Assembly: GCF_003597395.2 (NCBI RefSeq)
Contig: NC_133770.1
Coordinates: forward strand, 10,573,826-10,637,825
DNA: 64,000 nt
Origin: Chelonoidis abingdonii
Lineage: Eukaryota; Chordata; Testudines; Testudinidae
Direction of reading: 5' to 3'
Below are positions 22,010 through 33,956 of the stretch, in pieces (position 1 is the first letter of the stretch; every line of letters starts with the position of its first letter). The position numbers were made by a program, and so were the translations under genes. Below the pieces are notes generated by a model that worked only from the letters and a program-made list of their open reading frames with translations, had not been told where the DNA came from and did no database searches.

Positions 22010-22130
22010 AAGGAGTTCAAAGCGCTTTACACATGTAAGCTAATTAAGCCTCACAACAGTCCTGAGAAGGGGTTATAATTACACACTAGTAATACAGGGA
22101 TAAACTGAGACCCAGCAGACCAGATTCTGG
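22010..22130 (+). repeat. MIR-like ancient SINE fragment
   Basis: 'gttcaaagcgctttacaca' is followed by 'gggataaactgagaccca', the order of the amniote MIR-like family. Confidence 0.5.
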
Positions 22131-22924
22131 ATAGATCTAACACCCTGAGCGGCCTCCTTGAAATCAACAAAGATACTCTAGATTTACAATACTTTGGGAG
22201 AACAACATTTTAGCAGAAAGAACGAGGGCTTTATTCTGCTATTACCTTTACTCACGTGGAGTAAGTACATTACTCAGCAAGTACTTTGTCAATACTACCA
22301 CTCTCAGAGTAAGGGTAGTGTGTAGTCTGGCCATCCATGACTTGCTCAAAGTAACACAGCAAGAGCCAGGAATGAACCCAGGCATCCCCGTTCCTAGGCG
22401 ACTGGTCCAACCACAGCATTTTAGGCCCTTCTAAACTATAACCATTGCACAGAACTGATCTCCTCTCCTTTGACACAGAGAACAGACACTTTTTCTGACA
22501 ATCTATTGTTGGTTGAGCAGAGGCAGCTTGCCCAAACATTGAGGAATGCAACTTTGTTTCACCCAGATCATTCCCCATTCAGTTGGGAGGTCAAGGAAAC
22601 TAGCACAGAGCATTCTGCAAAGTGGCCAGAGAACCAAAAGAAGGGGACGTGGCGTGATTGTGGAGCCTCATGCATCAGCTGCACACACGCAAACCCTCCT
22701 GAGCAGCAAGGTGGAGGCAAACGAGAGATTTCTCCAGGATGTGCTAGAGCTGGGAAGTGCTGTCCCCAGGGGCTGTTATAAGGATAAAAAATGAAATGAA
22801 AAAGAAAGGAGACAAATTCCTGCAAAGTTGCTATCAAGCATAAAAGAGACCTATTGCTCTTCATGGTGTAATAGGAACATGGGCAAATAAACACCCTTAG
22901 CTCCTATTTAGCGTTTTCCATCCA

Positions 22925-23040
22925 TGGATCACAAAGCACATGACAAAAGTGCCATTATCCCTATTTTACAGATGGGGGAAACAGGTGTAGAGTAGAGAAG
23001 TGACTTGCCCTAAGTCACACAGAGGATCAGCAGCACATCC
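22925..23040 (+). repeat. MIR-like ancient SINE fragment
   Basis: 'gatcacaaagcacatgac', 'attttacagatgggggaaac' and 'gtgacttgccctaagtcaca' give a well-preserved core. It abuts the hAT fragment downstream. Confidence 0.75.
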
Positions 23041-23069
23041 AGGAAGAAGAGAAGTCCTGCAGGAAGGGC

Positions 23070-23247
23070 AGCCAGCACCTCCCTGGACCTGTGCCGCTTC
23101 TCGCAGCCCCTATTGGCCTGAAGCGGCGAACCATGGCCAGTGGGAGCCGCGATCGGCCGAACCTGCGGATGCAGCAGGTAAACAAACTGGCCCAGCCCAC
23201 CAGGGGCTTTCCCTGAACAAGCAGCAGCCCTAGTTTGAGAACCACTG
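23070..23247. mobile_element. hAT MITE 3' end ('tttgagaaccactg' family)
   Basis: It ends 'agtttgagaaccactg', the same terminus as the complete copy at 56493-56689. The interior has 'gtgggagccgcgatcggccg' and 'aggggctttccctgaacaag'. The left end is missing. The preceding 400 bp (22480-22924) are unique. Confidence 0.8.
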
Positions 23248-23624
23248 GCTTAGAGCACATGACCTCCCCTTCCCGTTGTCTAAGACTCTAACTCTTCTTT
23301 AGCAGTTAGGGGGCAGCTAAGAAGTTGTCAGGAGCACCAATGGGGATGTGTATCTCACCTAATTTTGCTTTGCCCTTTGAGTCTAACCAGAATAGCCTGT
23401 TAAACAAACAGTGAGCTGATGAACACGGATTTCCTCAGTTCAAAAGCATGGATTCAGGCCCATCTCGATTCTGAGTGGCTGCCTTGCCAGCCCCCTTCAG
23501 TGCCTGGAGTGATCGTTCATGCTAAGGACTAACTAAGGGCTGATCAAAAACCCATGGGAATCTTTCAAAACACAGTGAAGTGAATGGAATCAGGCTCAAC
23601 ATTACTACAACTGCTACTTAGCAG

Positions 23625-23770
23625 CTGGCTAGCGTTTTGCATACATAAAGCACTTTACAGACATTAATGAATTAAGGCCTGCAACCCTCCTATAAAGTAG
23701 GTAAATGAATATTATTATTATTCCCATTTTATAGAGAAGGAAACTGAGACCAAAAGGCTGAAGACAGCTT
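23625..23770 (+). repeat. MIR-like ancient SINE fragment
   Basis: 'ataaagcactttacagacat' is followed by an ATT run and 'cccattttatagagaaggaaac'-type core with 'ctgagacc'. Confidence 0.65.
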
Positions 23771-24900
23771 TGTCAGAAGGACCATCTTGTTTTGGTTACC
23801 CAGTTTGAGACATCTTGGCCCTGATTATCAGAAGCATTCAGCCCCTGCAGCTTCCATTAACTTCGACAGGAGTTGCGGGTGCTCCATACTTTCTGAAAGT
23901 CAGATCGGAAGTGTCTGAGGTCCGGCATCCAAAACTGTAGCCTCCCAACATATGTGGATACTTGAAAATGTTGCCATTTCCCCAAGTCTATCCAAGACAT
24001 CAGTAGCAGGAATGAGACTGGTGCCCAATAGCTGAAACCTGGTGCTCCAGCAACTATATTATACTGTTTCTCAATAGTGTGGTTATGGACAATATTTTAA
24101 CATTGCTGGTTCTCAACATCATGAACATCTCTTGACGGAGCAAGCCTATGACAAAAGCTAAGGACCTTCCTATAAATTTTCACCTTAAATGACCTGTGGC
24201 TGTTTGTGCCTTTCCCGTTAAAAACAACATTTCCAAATTCAGACATATACCTGGCACAATCCATAAATGAAGTTCATTTGAAATAGCTTCAAATTATTTG
24301 AAAAGAATTGATTCAAAAGATGTGATTAACGCCAAAAGAAAGGCCAAGAGATACAAAGCTGTAGGCAAGAGATAAGGTACAGTTGATACATTCCTATTCT
24401 GAGACCAGAAAGAAATGAATCTCTTTCTTTCTAGTTGAACAAAACTCGCTTAATCTACATGGCTATGTGATTCCATTATTAACTGAAGATTCCTCTTTTG
24501 TTTCTTTATAAAGCAGCAAAACTTTTTAGAGAGGCAAGTCAGAGCCTAAATAATCCTCCAGTCTCTTCTTTCAAAGCGGTGCCAAAGATACGGAAATATT
24601 CCCCAGCTATCCTATATTTAAAAGTGGCATTTGTAGAACCACTTAGCATCAGGCTTCACGTGAAATGATTCTAAGACGTTCTGAAGACAGAAACTGGGAT
24701 CTTTAAGGGACCAGGAATCTGGAACTCCTCCCTCTTCATTGACATGTGTATGTGCATGTGCACACCTGTGTTTCAAGCTTCCCGTTAGGCAATTTAGGTT
24801 AGAACAGCCACAGAGAATGTATGTTGCAGACAGGTAATTCAAAGCCCAGGAAACACATGCTGGTTGTTCTCAGAGAGATCCTTGCCAGAGAGAGTGGATG
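23771..24900. other. Unique DNA, possible conserved AT-rich stretch near 24200-24500
   Basis: No repeat or exon was recognised. Balanced, non-repetitive, AT-rich sequence with 'gatgtgattaacgcc' and 'attattaactgaagattcc' could be regulatory, but nothing in the sequence proves it. Confidence 0.3.
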
Positions 24901-25102
24901 TGTAACGCTGACAGACCCTGGTCATCAGCGGGCGGGATTGAACCTGGGACCTCTGCAGCTTAGTGCATGAGCCTCTACTGCATGAACTAAAAGCCAACTG
25001 GCTCTTAGTTAAGGCTGTAGAGCAGACTCATTTAACTGTCTAAGTGGTCTCCGTGCCACTAGATGGGACAGAACCCCACACCCAGGAGATGTGTGGGTTA
25101 CA
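24901..25102 (-). repeat. ~200-bp tRNA-like interspersed repeat, copy 2
   Basis: Same unit and orientation as 13256-13450, from 'tgtaacgctgacagaccc' to 'gtgtgggttaca'. The minus strand again has 'gaggctcatgcactaagc' and 'cccaggttcaatccc'. Confidence 0.65.
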
Positions 25103-26094
25103 CATGCTGGATTTTGGTTGGGGGTGAACAGACCCGCTAGATGCAGGGATCTGCCCCAGAGGGCTTACAGAGCTTTTGTAGACTCTGAACACTCACTTTA
25201 TTTTCACGTGGGACATCTAGATTCAGCTCTTCTCTTCCGTCACAAGTCGAACGACTTGACTCAACCCAATTTACAGTGAAGCCTCTCAACTAAACTATGC
25301 AGAGCGTGTATATCGGAGAAGTTAACCATGAGCAAGGAGAAAGGGTGGATTTGCCAGCAGGATTTAAAGGACTGAACAGAATGAAGGCTTTAGAAAGGTT
25401 GAATTTATTGGAAGACAGCTGCAAGCTACAACCTGAATCAACCACAACCCAGTGATTTTCCAGTGGGTTGTTGGGAAACAGGGATACAACGGCTTAAATG
25501 GATTCATAAAAATATTCTCCATTGCAGCGACACTCTTCCATGTTGACAGACATTGAGGAATTTAAAGTTAGAGGCTAAGAAGCTTGTTACGCAGACCTAA
25601 AAGTCTCAAGACACACAGGATTCCTAATAACACAGTGTGATGCCCACCTCGCCTAGACCAGGGAGGCATACAGTTTAAGAAACTGAAAGCAGCACTGGCA
25701 ATTTGCTAGCAGTCAGAGGGCCACACCTACTTTGAAGCAGCCTCCTGCAACCACTCTCATCTTTATAACAACCTGGGAAGGCTCCAGGTCCCAGGATGCA
25801 ATGCTCCAGCATTGATGATCAGTGCTGCATCATCATTCTAGCTCCCTCTGTTGAAACCCAAGATGGAACAATCAATGGAACAACACATGCTAGAAACAGC
25901 ACTATCCATGGGCCCCACATCTGTGTTAAATATCAGAGCAACCACTGCCTGCATTGTAGGTTTCCATGAATTGTTCTTGGCCTAAACACACCAGGTGAAA
26001 TCCTGGCACCACTGAAGTCAATGAGAATTTTGTCATTGATTTCAAAGGGGCAAATATTTCACTGCTCAACATCTTGTGTGGCACAATGTCTGTT
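25103..26094. other. Unique DNA
   Basis: Nothing was recognised except one 'actgaagtcaatgag' motif near 26006 that recurs elsewhere in the window. Confidence 0.45.
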
Positions 26095-26452
26095 TCCAGT
26101 GGGGTCTCACATTGGAAACAGACTTCTTGTGTGGCCCTATGCTATTTAACATTTTTATCAATGCCCTGGTAGAAAACATAAAATAATCACTAATCAAATG
26201 TGCAGATGATACAAAATTGGGGGAGGGGTAAATAACGAGGGGGGCAGGTCACTGATTCAGAACGATGTGGATTGCTTGGAACACTGGGCACAAGCAAACA
26301 ATGTGTGTTTTAATAAGGCTAAATGTAAATGTATGTGTCTAGGAACAAAGAATCTAGGCCATACATACAGAGTGGGAAGCAGTGAGTCTGAAAAAAGATT
26401 TTGGGGGGTCATGGTAGATAATCAGCCGTACATGAGCTCCCAGTGTGGCATA
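26095..26452 (+). mobile_element. CR1 LINE fragment, RT palm region
   Basis: 'aaatgtgcagatgatacaaa' encodes KCADDTK, the catalytic FADDTK box with F replaced by C. Frame 26267-26461 continues 'FNKAKCKCMCLGTKN'. It is cut at its 3' side by the oppositely oriented CR1. Confidence 0.88.
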
Positions 26453-27718
26453 AGAACCTAAGAATGGCCAAAATGGGTCAGACCAATTGCCCTTCTAACC
26501 CAGTATCCTGTCTTCTGACAGTGGGCAGTGCCAGATACTTCAGAGGGAATGAACAGAACAGGGCAACTGTTGAGTGATCCATCCCCTGTCATACAGTGCC
26601 AGCTTCAGGCAGTCAAACGTCAGGGATACCCAGAGCATGAGGTTGTCCCCCTGACCATCTTTGAAAATGGCCATTGATGGATCTATCCTCCATGAATTTA
26701 TCTAATTCCTTTTTTAGCCCAATTATACTTTTGGCCTTCACAACATCCACTGGCAATGAGTTCCAAAGGCTGATTGTGTACGGTGTGAAGAAATACTTCC
26801 CTCTGTTTGTTTTAAACCTGCTGCCTACTAATTTCATGGGGTGTCCCCTGGTTCTTGGGTTATGTGAAGGGGTAATTAACACTTTGTTACTAATATTCTT
26901 TGTGTCATTCATGATTTTATAGACCTCTATCATATCCCTCTGTTGTCTACTTTCCAAGCTGAACAGTTCCAGTTTTTTTAATCTCTCCTCATATGGAAAT
27001 TGTTCCATACTCCTTAACTCTTTTGTTGCCCTTCTCTGTACTTTTTCTAATTCTAAAGTACCTTTTCTCAGATGGGGCAACACAGTATTCAAGATGTGGG
27101 TGTACCATGGATTTATAAAGAGGTATTATGATATTTTTGGTCTTATTTATCCCTTTCCTATTGGTTCCTAATATTCTGTTATCTTTTTTGACTGCCACTG
27201 CAGATTGAGCAGATGTTTTCAGAGAACTGTCCACAGTGACTCAAAGATCTCTTTCTTGAGTGGTAACAGCTTATTTAGGCCCCATCATTTTGTATTATAG
27301 TTGGGATTATATTTTCCAATGTGAATTCCTTTGCATTGATCAACATTGAATTCCATCTGGTATTTTGCTGCCCAGTCACCCAGTTTCATGAGATCCCTTT
27401 ATAACTCTTTGCAGTCAGCTTTGGACTTAAGTATCTTGAGTAATTCTGTATTGTCTGCAAATTTTGTCACCTCACTGTTTACTCCTTTTCCCAGATCATT
27501 TATGAGTATGTTTAACAGTACTTGTCCCAGTACAGACCCTTGGACATCATTATTGACCTCTCTCCAGTCTAAAAACTGACCATTTATTCCTACCCTTTCT
27601 TTCCTGTTTTTAAGCAGTTACTGATCCATAAGAGAACCTTCCCTCTTATCCCATGACTGCTTACTTTGCTTAAGAGCCTTTGGTGAGGGACCTTGTAATG
27701 ACTTTCTGAAAGTCCAAG
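26453..27718 (-). mobile_element. CR1 LINE copy, RT palm to 3' end, minus strand
   Basis: The 3' tail complement 'cataagaacctaagaatggc' is at 26453. The minus-strand frame at 26613-27092 carries 'LEKVQRRATKELRSMEQFPY' and 'SLWNSLPVDVVKAKSIIG'. Further 5', 'FADNTELL' replaces the FADDT box, so the catalytic aspartate pair is lost. It meets a plus-strand CR1 head to head at about 27719. Confidence 0.9.
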
Positions 27719-28356
27719 CCTTTTGATACCGTGGCCAAAGAAGTTAACGTGATCCTGAGATGCATATACTGGGGAAACTCGAGTAGGAGTAGAGAGGTTA
27801 TTGTACGTCTGTATTTGGCACTGATGTGACCACTGCTGGAATCCTGCGTCCAATTCTGAGGTCCACAATTCAAGAAGGATGTTGATAAATTGGAGAGGTT
27901 CAGAGAAGAGCCACAAAAATGATTAAAGGATTAGAAAACCTACCTTACAATGACAGACTCAAGGAGTTCAATCTATTTAGTTTAACAAAGGGAAGGTTAA
28001 GGGATGACTTGATTACAGTCTATAAGTATCTATGTGGTGAAAAAATATTTAATAATGGGCTCTTTAAGCTAGCAGAGAAAGGTGTAACATGATCCACTGG
28101 CTTGAAGTTGAAGCTAGACAAATTCAGCCTGGAAATAAGACATACATTTTTAACAGTAAAGGCAATTAACCATGGGAACAATTTACCAAGAGTCATGGCA
28201 GATTCTCCATCACTGACAATTTTTAAATCAAGATTGGATGTTTTTCTAAAAGATCTGCCTGCTGTAGGAATTATTGTAGGAAGTTCCCTGTTCTGTGTTA
28301 TACAGTAGATCAGACTAGATGATCACAATGGTCCCTTCTGGCCTTGGGATCTATGA
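27719..28356 (+). mobile_element. CR1 LINE 3' region, plus strand
   Basis: It runs from the 'gtccaattctgaggtccac' block through 'gagccacaaaaatgattaaa' and 'gacaaattcagcctggaaat' to the tail 'ggtcccttctggccttggga'. This is an older CR1 type with the 'gatcacaatggtccc' 3' end. Confidence 0.9.
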
Positions 28357-29445
28357 ATTATTGTCTTAGTTTGGCTGCTAGTTATAGGGGCCACCCTGGC
28401 ATTCATCTGCGCACACAAACCTGCCCCCACAGCAGCTTTCCCCTGCATTCAGATGAGCTGGCCACTCAGGCAGAAAATCCACTCTGTTTTTATTGTGCTA
28501 TGTCTATCCTCTTATTATCCCTTGCCCCCTAAAACACCACTAGGGAAAAGCACACAGAGCTTTGTGCTTTGATCAGTCGAATGACAAGCGCATGAGGATC
28601 TAATTGACACAATAAATTATATGAGAGCTCAGAGGATTCTACAGTACTGTGACTATTTACAAACCGGTAGGTACCTTCCCAGCACCCGCTACGTAAGGGA
28701 GAGCTTAGGATCACTTTGCCACACTGGGAAGTCAGTCCCCTTTTGGTCTAGATGAAGCACATCACTTGCTTCACTTCAGTCCCTAGTGGCATCAGCACTG
28801 TAGCTGTCCTCCTTGTTGGGAGCTGATGACACCTTTGGCAGTCTCTGATGGGAGGCCAATGACTGAACGCACAGTAAATCAGATGCCTGAGGAAACAAAT
28901 GGAAGTGCTAAAAATACAGGTGGAGGGTAGCAGGGGAGGTTGCATCCTGTGGAGAGGTCTGCTGAGTTTTGCAGACTATACAGATTTCCATAAGATGCTT
29001 GTGGTAAGTGATGCTACTTTGGATGGCTTGTGTGCACTGAAGCTCTCGCTCTTCCAAGGATCACACATCCCTACTCTCCAATGTTGCTCTGTCTAAATGT
29101 CTGCGCCATGCCCATCCCTGTGACATGCAAGGGCCTTGGACATATTTGCTGCACAGGCTTCTTTTGCAGCATTTGATTATTATTTTTTGAGCCAAGGAAC
29201 AGGAGAGAAGCATTGGAGAGGGGACATAGACTTTAGTGGGACTAGTCTGTGCTTCTGCACATGTGCCTGTCAGCTCAGCGAGAAGGGCCCAGAAGCATCC
29301 AGAAAAAGGATGTGGTGGTTATTAGACATGCTCGAAGGTTTCACTGTGGGTAAGGAGCCTTGCCGGTCCCCCAGGCATTCACCATTTGAGAGCTGAGCCA
29401 ATCAGAACTTGGGGGGAGGGGAGAAAGCATGATAAATACCAGAGA
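28357..29445. other. Unique DNA
   Basis: No recognisable repeat or exon. Confidence 0.45.
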
Positions 29446-29603
29446 TACAGATAGCCCTTAAATCAAAAGCGGATGTTGTTCTAAAAGATCTGCTCCAGGA
29501 ATTATTTGGGGGAAGTTTTGTGAGCTGCGTTATACAGGAGGTCAGACTAGAGGATCAGAGTGGTCCCTTCTGGCCTTGGAATCTGTTAATCTATGAATTT
29601 CAG
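29446..29603 (+). mobile_element. CR1 LINE 3' end
   Basis: 'gatgttgttctaaaagatct', 'caggaggtcagactagagga' and 'tggtcccttctggccttgga' form the CR1 3' terminal block. It is 5'-truncated. Confidence 0.88.
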
Positions 29604-31103
29604 AGCTCATTGTCTGTGCTGGGGCTTGTAGGGCTGGCTGCTGAGAGAACTGAGTTAGCATCAAATGGAACAGCCCCGGAGCACAAAGGGGACTTGTGCT
29701 GGGCCGGCCAGCCAGCCAATGACGGCTCTGTCCCGCTGTCAGTACATAACTAAAGAGCATCAATAAACCTCGGCAACACAACAACAACCAGGTGATGCAA
29801 CAGGAGCCATCACACAGTGTGAAGACCTACAGGCTGAGCAGCTGGATTTCACCTGCCTGCATGAGATGCCACAGAAGAAAATATAGTGCCCAGATAGAGA
29901 ACAATGGGAAAGGACCGATGAAAAACAGCCCAGAACAGAGTTTTGGAAACTCAAGTTTTAGCAACTTTGAAGATGTCAAAAATTCAGATCAAGAAACAAG
30001 CCAGGCTGGGACAACAAAGGAGATGGCTGCTATAGAAAAACCTTAACAGAGACAGAAAATCACGGTTTCTCAATCACTGCAGCAAAGGGGAAGCAAATAG
30101 CCCTCCCCACAGATATGGACATGACACTATGTTGGAGCTAGCTCTGGGGCTTTAGCTGTCTTTCCTTACCAGCCTTGCAGCAACCTGCACCACAAGGAGC
30201 CACTACAGAGTTTACTGCCTGTTGTCACTTAACAGCCCAGCCCTAGCCCTTGATAGATATGAATAAGGAGAGTCTCCTGGGGCAGGTTTTCAGGAATGAG
30301 GCTCCATTCCAAGCAGGCAGACACCTCGGTGTGCACTTTTCAAGTGCTAACAACTGCGTAGGGGACGATCTTGCTTGATCACCTACACGCAGGGGTGATG
30401 GAATCCATCAGGCCACTAGTGCTAAGACAGGGCCCAGGCAGATGCGTCGGTGTGAGTGGAGATCTAGGTGAGGCCCAGTGACACTAAACACCCCTGTCTT
30501 CACACGCTTCACACTACTTCAATAATCTTTGTACAAAATATGCCTTGTGATGCCACATTTGAAAACAAATAACTCAGTGGTCATTAACATCATGGGGAAA
30601 GGTACGCAGCAACATTATATGTAAAGTTATTAATCCCCCCTGTAGGATGTTACTAGCATACGTTCAAGAACGGACAGCCTTGCCGAGGTCAGGGTGTTAA
30701 ACAGGTTTATCCTAAACAAAGGAATGTGGGTTGACCTCAAAATACATATAAGCAGTAAACAAGGCCATCAAACTAACAAGGGGAGGAAACTGATAGAAAG
30801 TTCAGGACTGGGGGTGTACTGGGGTCACTTGCTAACATTAACCGAGACTGGTATAGACAAGAGCGTGTCTGTGATAACTGCTGGCAGGCTGTTGGATTCA
30901 AAGTGGTTGAATTGGAACTGCACGGTGTCCATGCTGGCTGCATGCGTGTACACTCAGCAGTGAGCACAAGCAGGAGAAGCATTTTGGGGCACTCGGGATT
31001 ATAATACAAGCAGTGACACAACCTTTTACTGGTGTGAATTGTATTCCGAAGGGTGGCAGGCCCTTTTAAAAGAGATGAATAGGGAGAATGAAAAGGAGTG
31101 ACA
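29604..31103. other. Unclassified DNA, possibly including a decayed LTR at about 30480-31000
   Basis: The segment 30480-31000 ('aaatatgccttgtgatgcc', 'aggatgttactagcatacg', 'gtttatcctaaacaaaggaa') has the feel of an old LTR, but no ends, duplication or poly(A) signal could be fixed. No coding was supported. Confidence 0.25.
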
Positions 31104-31212
31104 GAAGCACGGAAATGTAGGGCTGGAAGGGACCTCAACAGGTCATCTAGCCCAGCTCTCCATGCTGCAGCAGGTTTAAGCCTAGACCATCCCTGACAGA
31201 TGTGTGTCTAAT
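31104..31212 (-). mobile_element. CR1 LINE 3' end, minus strand
   Basis: 'gtagggctggaagggacctc' and 'caggtcatctagcccagctc' are the complement of the usual CR1 3' end. It is a separate copy from the ORF2 remnant that follows. Confidence 0.85.
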
Positions 31213-33405
31213 TGGGGATGGTGTAGGTATGCTTAATCCTGCCTGGTACTGAAGTTAGGGCTTACTAGCCTGTAATTGCCTCTGGAGCGTTTTTTAAAAA
31301 TTGGTTTCACATTAAGTATCAGCCAGTCTTCTGGAACAGAAACTGATTTAAATGATAGGTTACTCTTACTATCTGCTCCTGGTGATTTATTAATGTTTAA
31401 CTGATCAATTTGTTCCAAAACCTCCTCTACTGACACCTCAATCTGAGACATTTCCTCAGATTTGTCACCTAAAAGGAATAGCTCAGGTGTGGGAATCTCC
31501 CTCACATCTACTGCAGTGAATTTAAAGTCAAACTCATCCAGTAATCATTGTGAGCGCCGTTCCATTGTGCAGGTGTTTAGGACATTAAGGAGTTTCTCAG
31601 AGTTGTGTCTCTGTTTCATAAAGAGAGCTGATTATCCGAACAAGTCCCATTTCTCATCATTGCACTCTACTATGGACTCTGGATTGAATAAATTCATATG
31701 GGTGTTAAAAAAAAAAATCTACTGCAGTGAAGACTGAAGCAAAGCATTTATTTAGTTTCTCCGCAACAGCTTTATCTTCCTTAAGTGCTCCTTTAGCATC
31801 TTGATCATCCAGTGGCCCCACTGATTATTTTGCAGGCTTCCTGCTTCTGATGTACTTAATTATTTTATTTTTTTGCTATTAGTTTTTGAGTCTTTGGCTG
31901 ATTACTCTTCAAATTCTTTTTTGGCCTGCCCAATTGTACTTTTATACTTGACTTGCCAGAAATTATGCTCCTCTCTGTTTTTCTCAGTAGAGTTTAACTT
32001 CTATTTTTAAAAGGATGTGGTTTTTTGCCTCTAACCACTTTTTACTTTGTTGTTTAGCCACAAGGGCACTTTTTTGGTCCTCCTCCTATGTTTTAAAATT
32101 TGGGGTATATATTTAATTAGAGCCTCTATTAATTATGGTGTTTTAAAAAAGTTTCCATGCACCTTGCAGACATTCCACTTTTGGGACTGTAGCTTTTAAT
32201 TTCCTTTGAACTATCCTCTTCGTTGTTGTGTAGTTCCCCTTTCTGAAGTTAAATGCTACTGTGGTGGGCTTCTCTGGTTTTTTCCCCTACCTCAAGGATA
32301 TTAAATGTAATAATATTATGGTTGCTACTACCAATCAGTTCAGCTGTATTCACCTTTTGGACCAGATCCTGTGCTCCACTTAGGACTAAATCAAGAATTG
32401 CCTCTCCTCTTGTGGGTTCCAGGACTAACTGCTCCAAGAAGCTGTCATTTAGTGTCAAGAACATTTATCTCTGCATCCCAGCCTGAGGTGGCAATGTACC
32501 CAGTCAATATGGGGATAGTGGAAATCTCCCCTTATTATTGAGGTTTCTATTTTTGTACCCTCTTGTAGCAGTATGGTCCTCTGCTCCTGCCCTGAATGGT
32601 TAAAAACAGCCCTGGGAGGGGGCTGTGGCTGGAGAAAGCAGCTTTTAGGCTGGGCTGATTGGAGAAAGTGGCTGCAGCTGGGGCCACACCCCAAACAGAC
32701 TCCACTGGCCTTATAAAGGCAGAGGAGTCAGGGCCAGACAGAAGTCTCTCTCTGGCTATAGAGGGAGATGGGCCTGGCTGCAGGGAGCTGGATATAAGGT
32801 ACCTGAGTGAAGCAGGGCTGGAGAGCTCTAGCCTAGAAAGCCACAGGCTGTGGCCTAGCATTGGGCTTATAGGTACTAGGGGTTGCAGAGGGCAACTCAA
32901 GGGTAGGCCAAGGCAGCAGGTCCAAACCCAAACTTGCCAGTGATGAGTAGGCTGACACTGCAGTTTGCCCCAGTGAATGGGGCCTAGATGGAGACTGGGC
33001 AGTAGCCATATACTGAGGCAAAGTGGGGATAGTGGGAGGTTCCCCTGGGAGAGGGTGACCCAGTTAAAAGGGGCACCGGGATCCAGCGGGGACTCAGAGC
33101 CAGAGGATAGGCGGATCACTGGCCTGCAGAGGGTGCTCCAGGCTGGAAATGGAGCTAATTCCAGAGGATGACCAGCAGGAGGCACCACAGGGGTGAGTTG
33201 GCTTTTCTACACCTCTCTAATCTCCTGGAGCATTTCACAGTCACCATCACCATCCTGGTCAGGTAGTCGGTAGTATATCCCTCCTGCTATACTCTTATTA
33301 TTCAAGCATAGAATTTCTATCCATAGAGTTTCTACTGTACAGTTTGATTCATTTAAGATTTTTACTATATTTGACTCCATGTTTTCTTTTGAATATAGAT
33401 TTCAG
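31213..33405 (-). mobile_element. CR1/L3-type LINE ORF2 remnant (endonuclease to RT start), split by a solo LTR
   Basis: On the minus strand, 33405-33212 and 32558-31213 form one decayed ORF2. 'GDFHYPHIDW' is the endonuclease GDFN motif region. 'LEPTRGEAILDLVLSGAQDL' and 'IGSSNHNII' follow (normally SSDH, so a catalytic residue is lost). 'VEEVLEQIDQLNINKSPGAD' and 'PEDWLILNVKPIFKK' begin the RT domain. About 30 residues between the last two blocks are deleted. The LTR at 32564-33211 interrupts it. Confidence 0.85.
32564..33211 (+). mobile_element. Solo LTR (turtle LTR family 2) with perfect 5-bp duplication
   Basis: It begins TGTAGCAG and ends TTTTCTACA, flanked by CCTCT at 32559-32563 and 33212-33216. 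A TATA-like 'ttataaaggc' at 32711-32720 would be the promoter. Its 648 bp contain no internal retroviral genes, so it arose by LTR-LTR recombination. ORFs of up to 213 codons inside it are not real genes. Confidence 0.93.
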
Positions 33406-33535
33406 AGTAGCAGTCCTGGTAGTCTATATCCGCAAAAAGAACAGGAGTACTTGTGGCACCTTAGAGCCCACGAAAGCTTATGCTCAAATAAATTTGTTAG
33501 TCTCTAAGGTGCCACAAGTACTCCTGTTCTTTTTA
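33406..33535. mobile_element. Penelope-like element end with 33-bp perfect inverted repeat
   Basis: The arms at 33434-33466 and 33502-33534 are exact reverse complements; the 35-nt spacer contains 'cgaaagcttatgctcaaata'. The spacer plus right arm (33467-33534) is identical to 39620-39687, the 3' end of the Penelope copy there. The leading 'tttcagagtagcagtcctgg' is the usual start of this turtle family. Confidence 0.85.
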
Positions 33536-33956
33536 AATATAGGGCCAGTCCCCCACCAGCATCCCACTCCCACACCATATTCATCACAAAATAAAATAAT
33601 TATAACAACAACAACAATACATTCCCCAAGACCTGACATTCTCATGGACATTATTTGTGACCTTTTCTTTTTAACCCATGCACGTCTGATGCAGTCTAAT
33701 GCTCTGGCAGGTTGTAAATGATGCTTCCAGTTGTCCATCAAGAATTGCTCTCTCATTAGTGCCAATGATACATCACACTCAGAAGTTAATTAATTAATAA
33801 TAATAATGGTCTGATTCACCAGCGTTCTGCCAGTTGTAAACTGGTGGGACTCCATCTGGTGGAATTTCAGCACAATATAATTATGAGCCGAGCCCCATAA
33901 CTTGTGGACAACCTGAACTTGAAAACAGAATAGCACCTTTCATCAGAAGAGACCAA
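33536..33956. other. Unique DNA with short (ACA)n and (TAA)n tracts
   Basis: Small triplet runs occur near 33603-33619 and 33788-33806; nothing else was recognised. Confidence 0.5.

Noticed and set aside
26613..27092. 159-codon minus-strand ORF as a host gene
   Set aside because: CR1 ORF2 C-terminus with a damaged catalytic box upstream.
29542..29787. Minus-strand frame with a hydrophobic start, tested as VIPR1 exon 1
   Set aside because: No donor site at the needed phase after the hydrophobic stretch, and part of the frame runs into a CR1 3' end.
32547..33188. 213-codon minus-strand ORF
   Set aside because: It lies almost wholly in a solo LTR read antisense, with proline- and serine-rich composition and no retroviral or host motifs.
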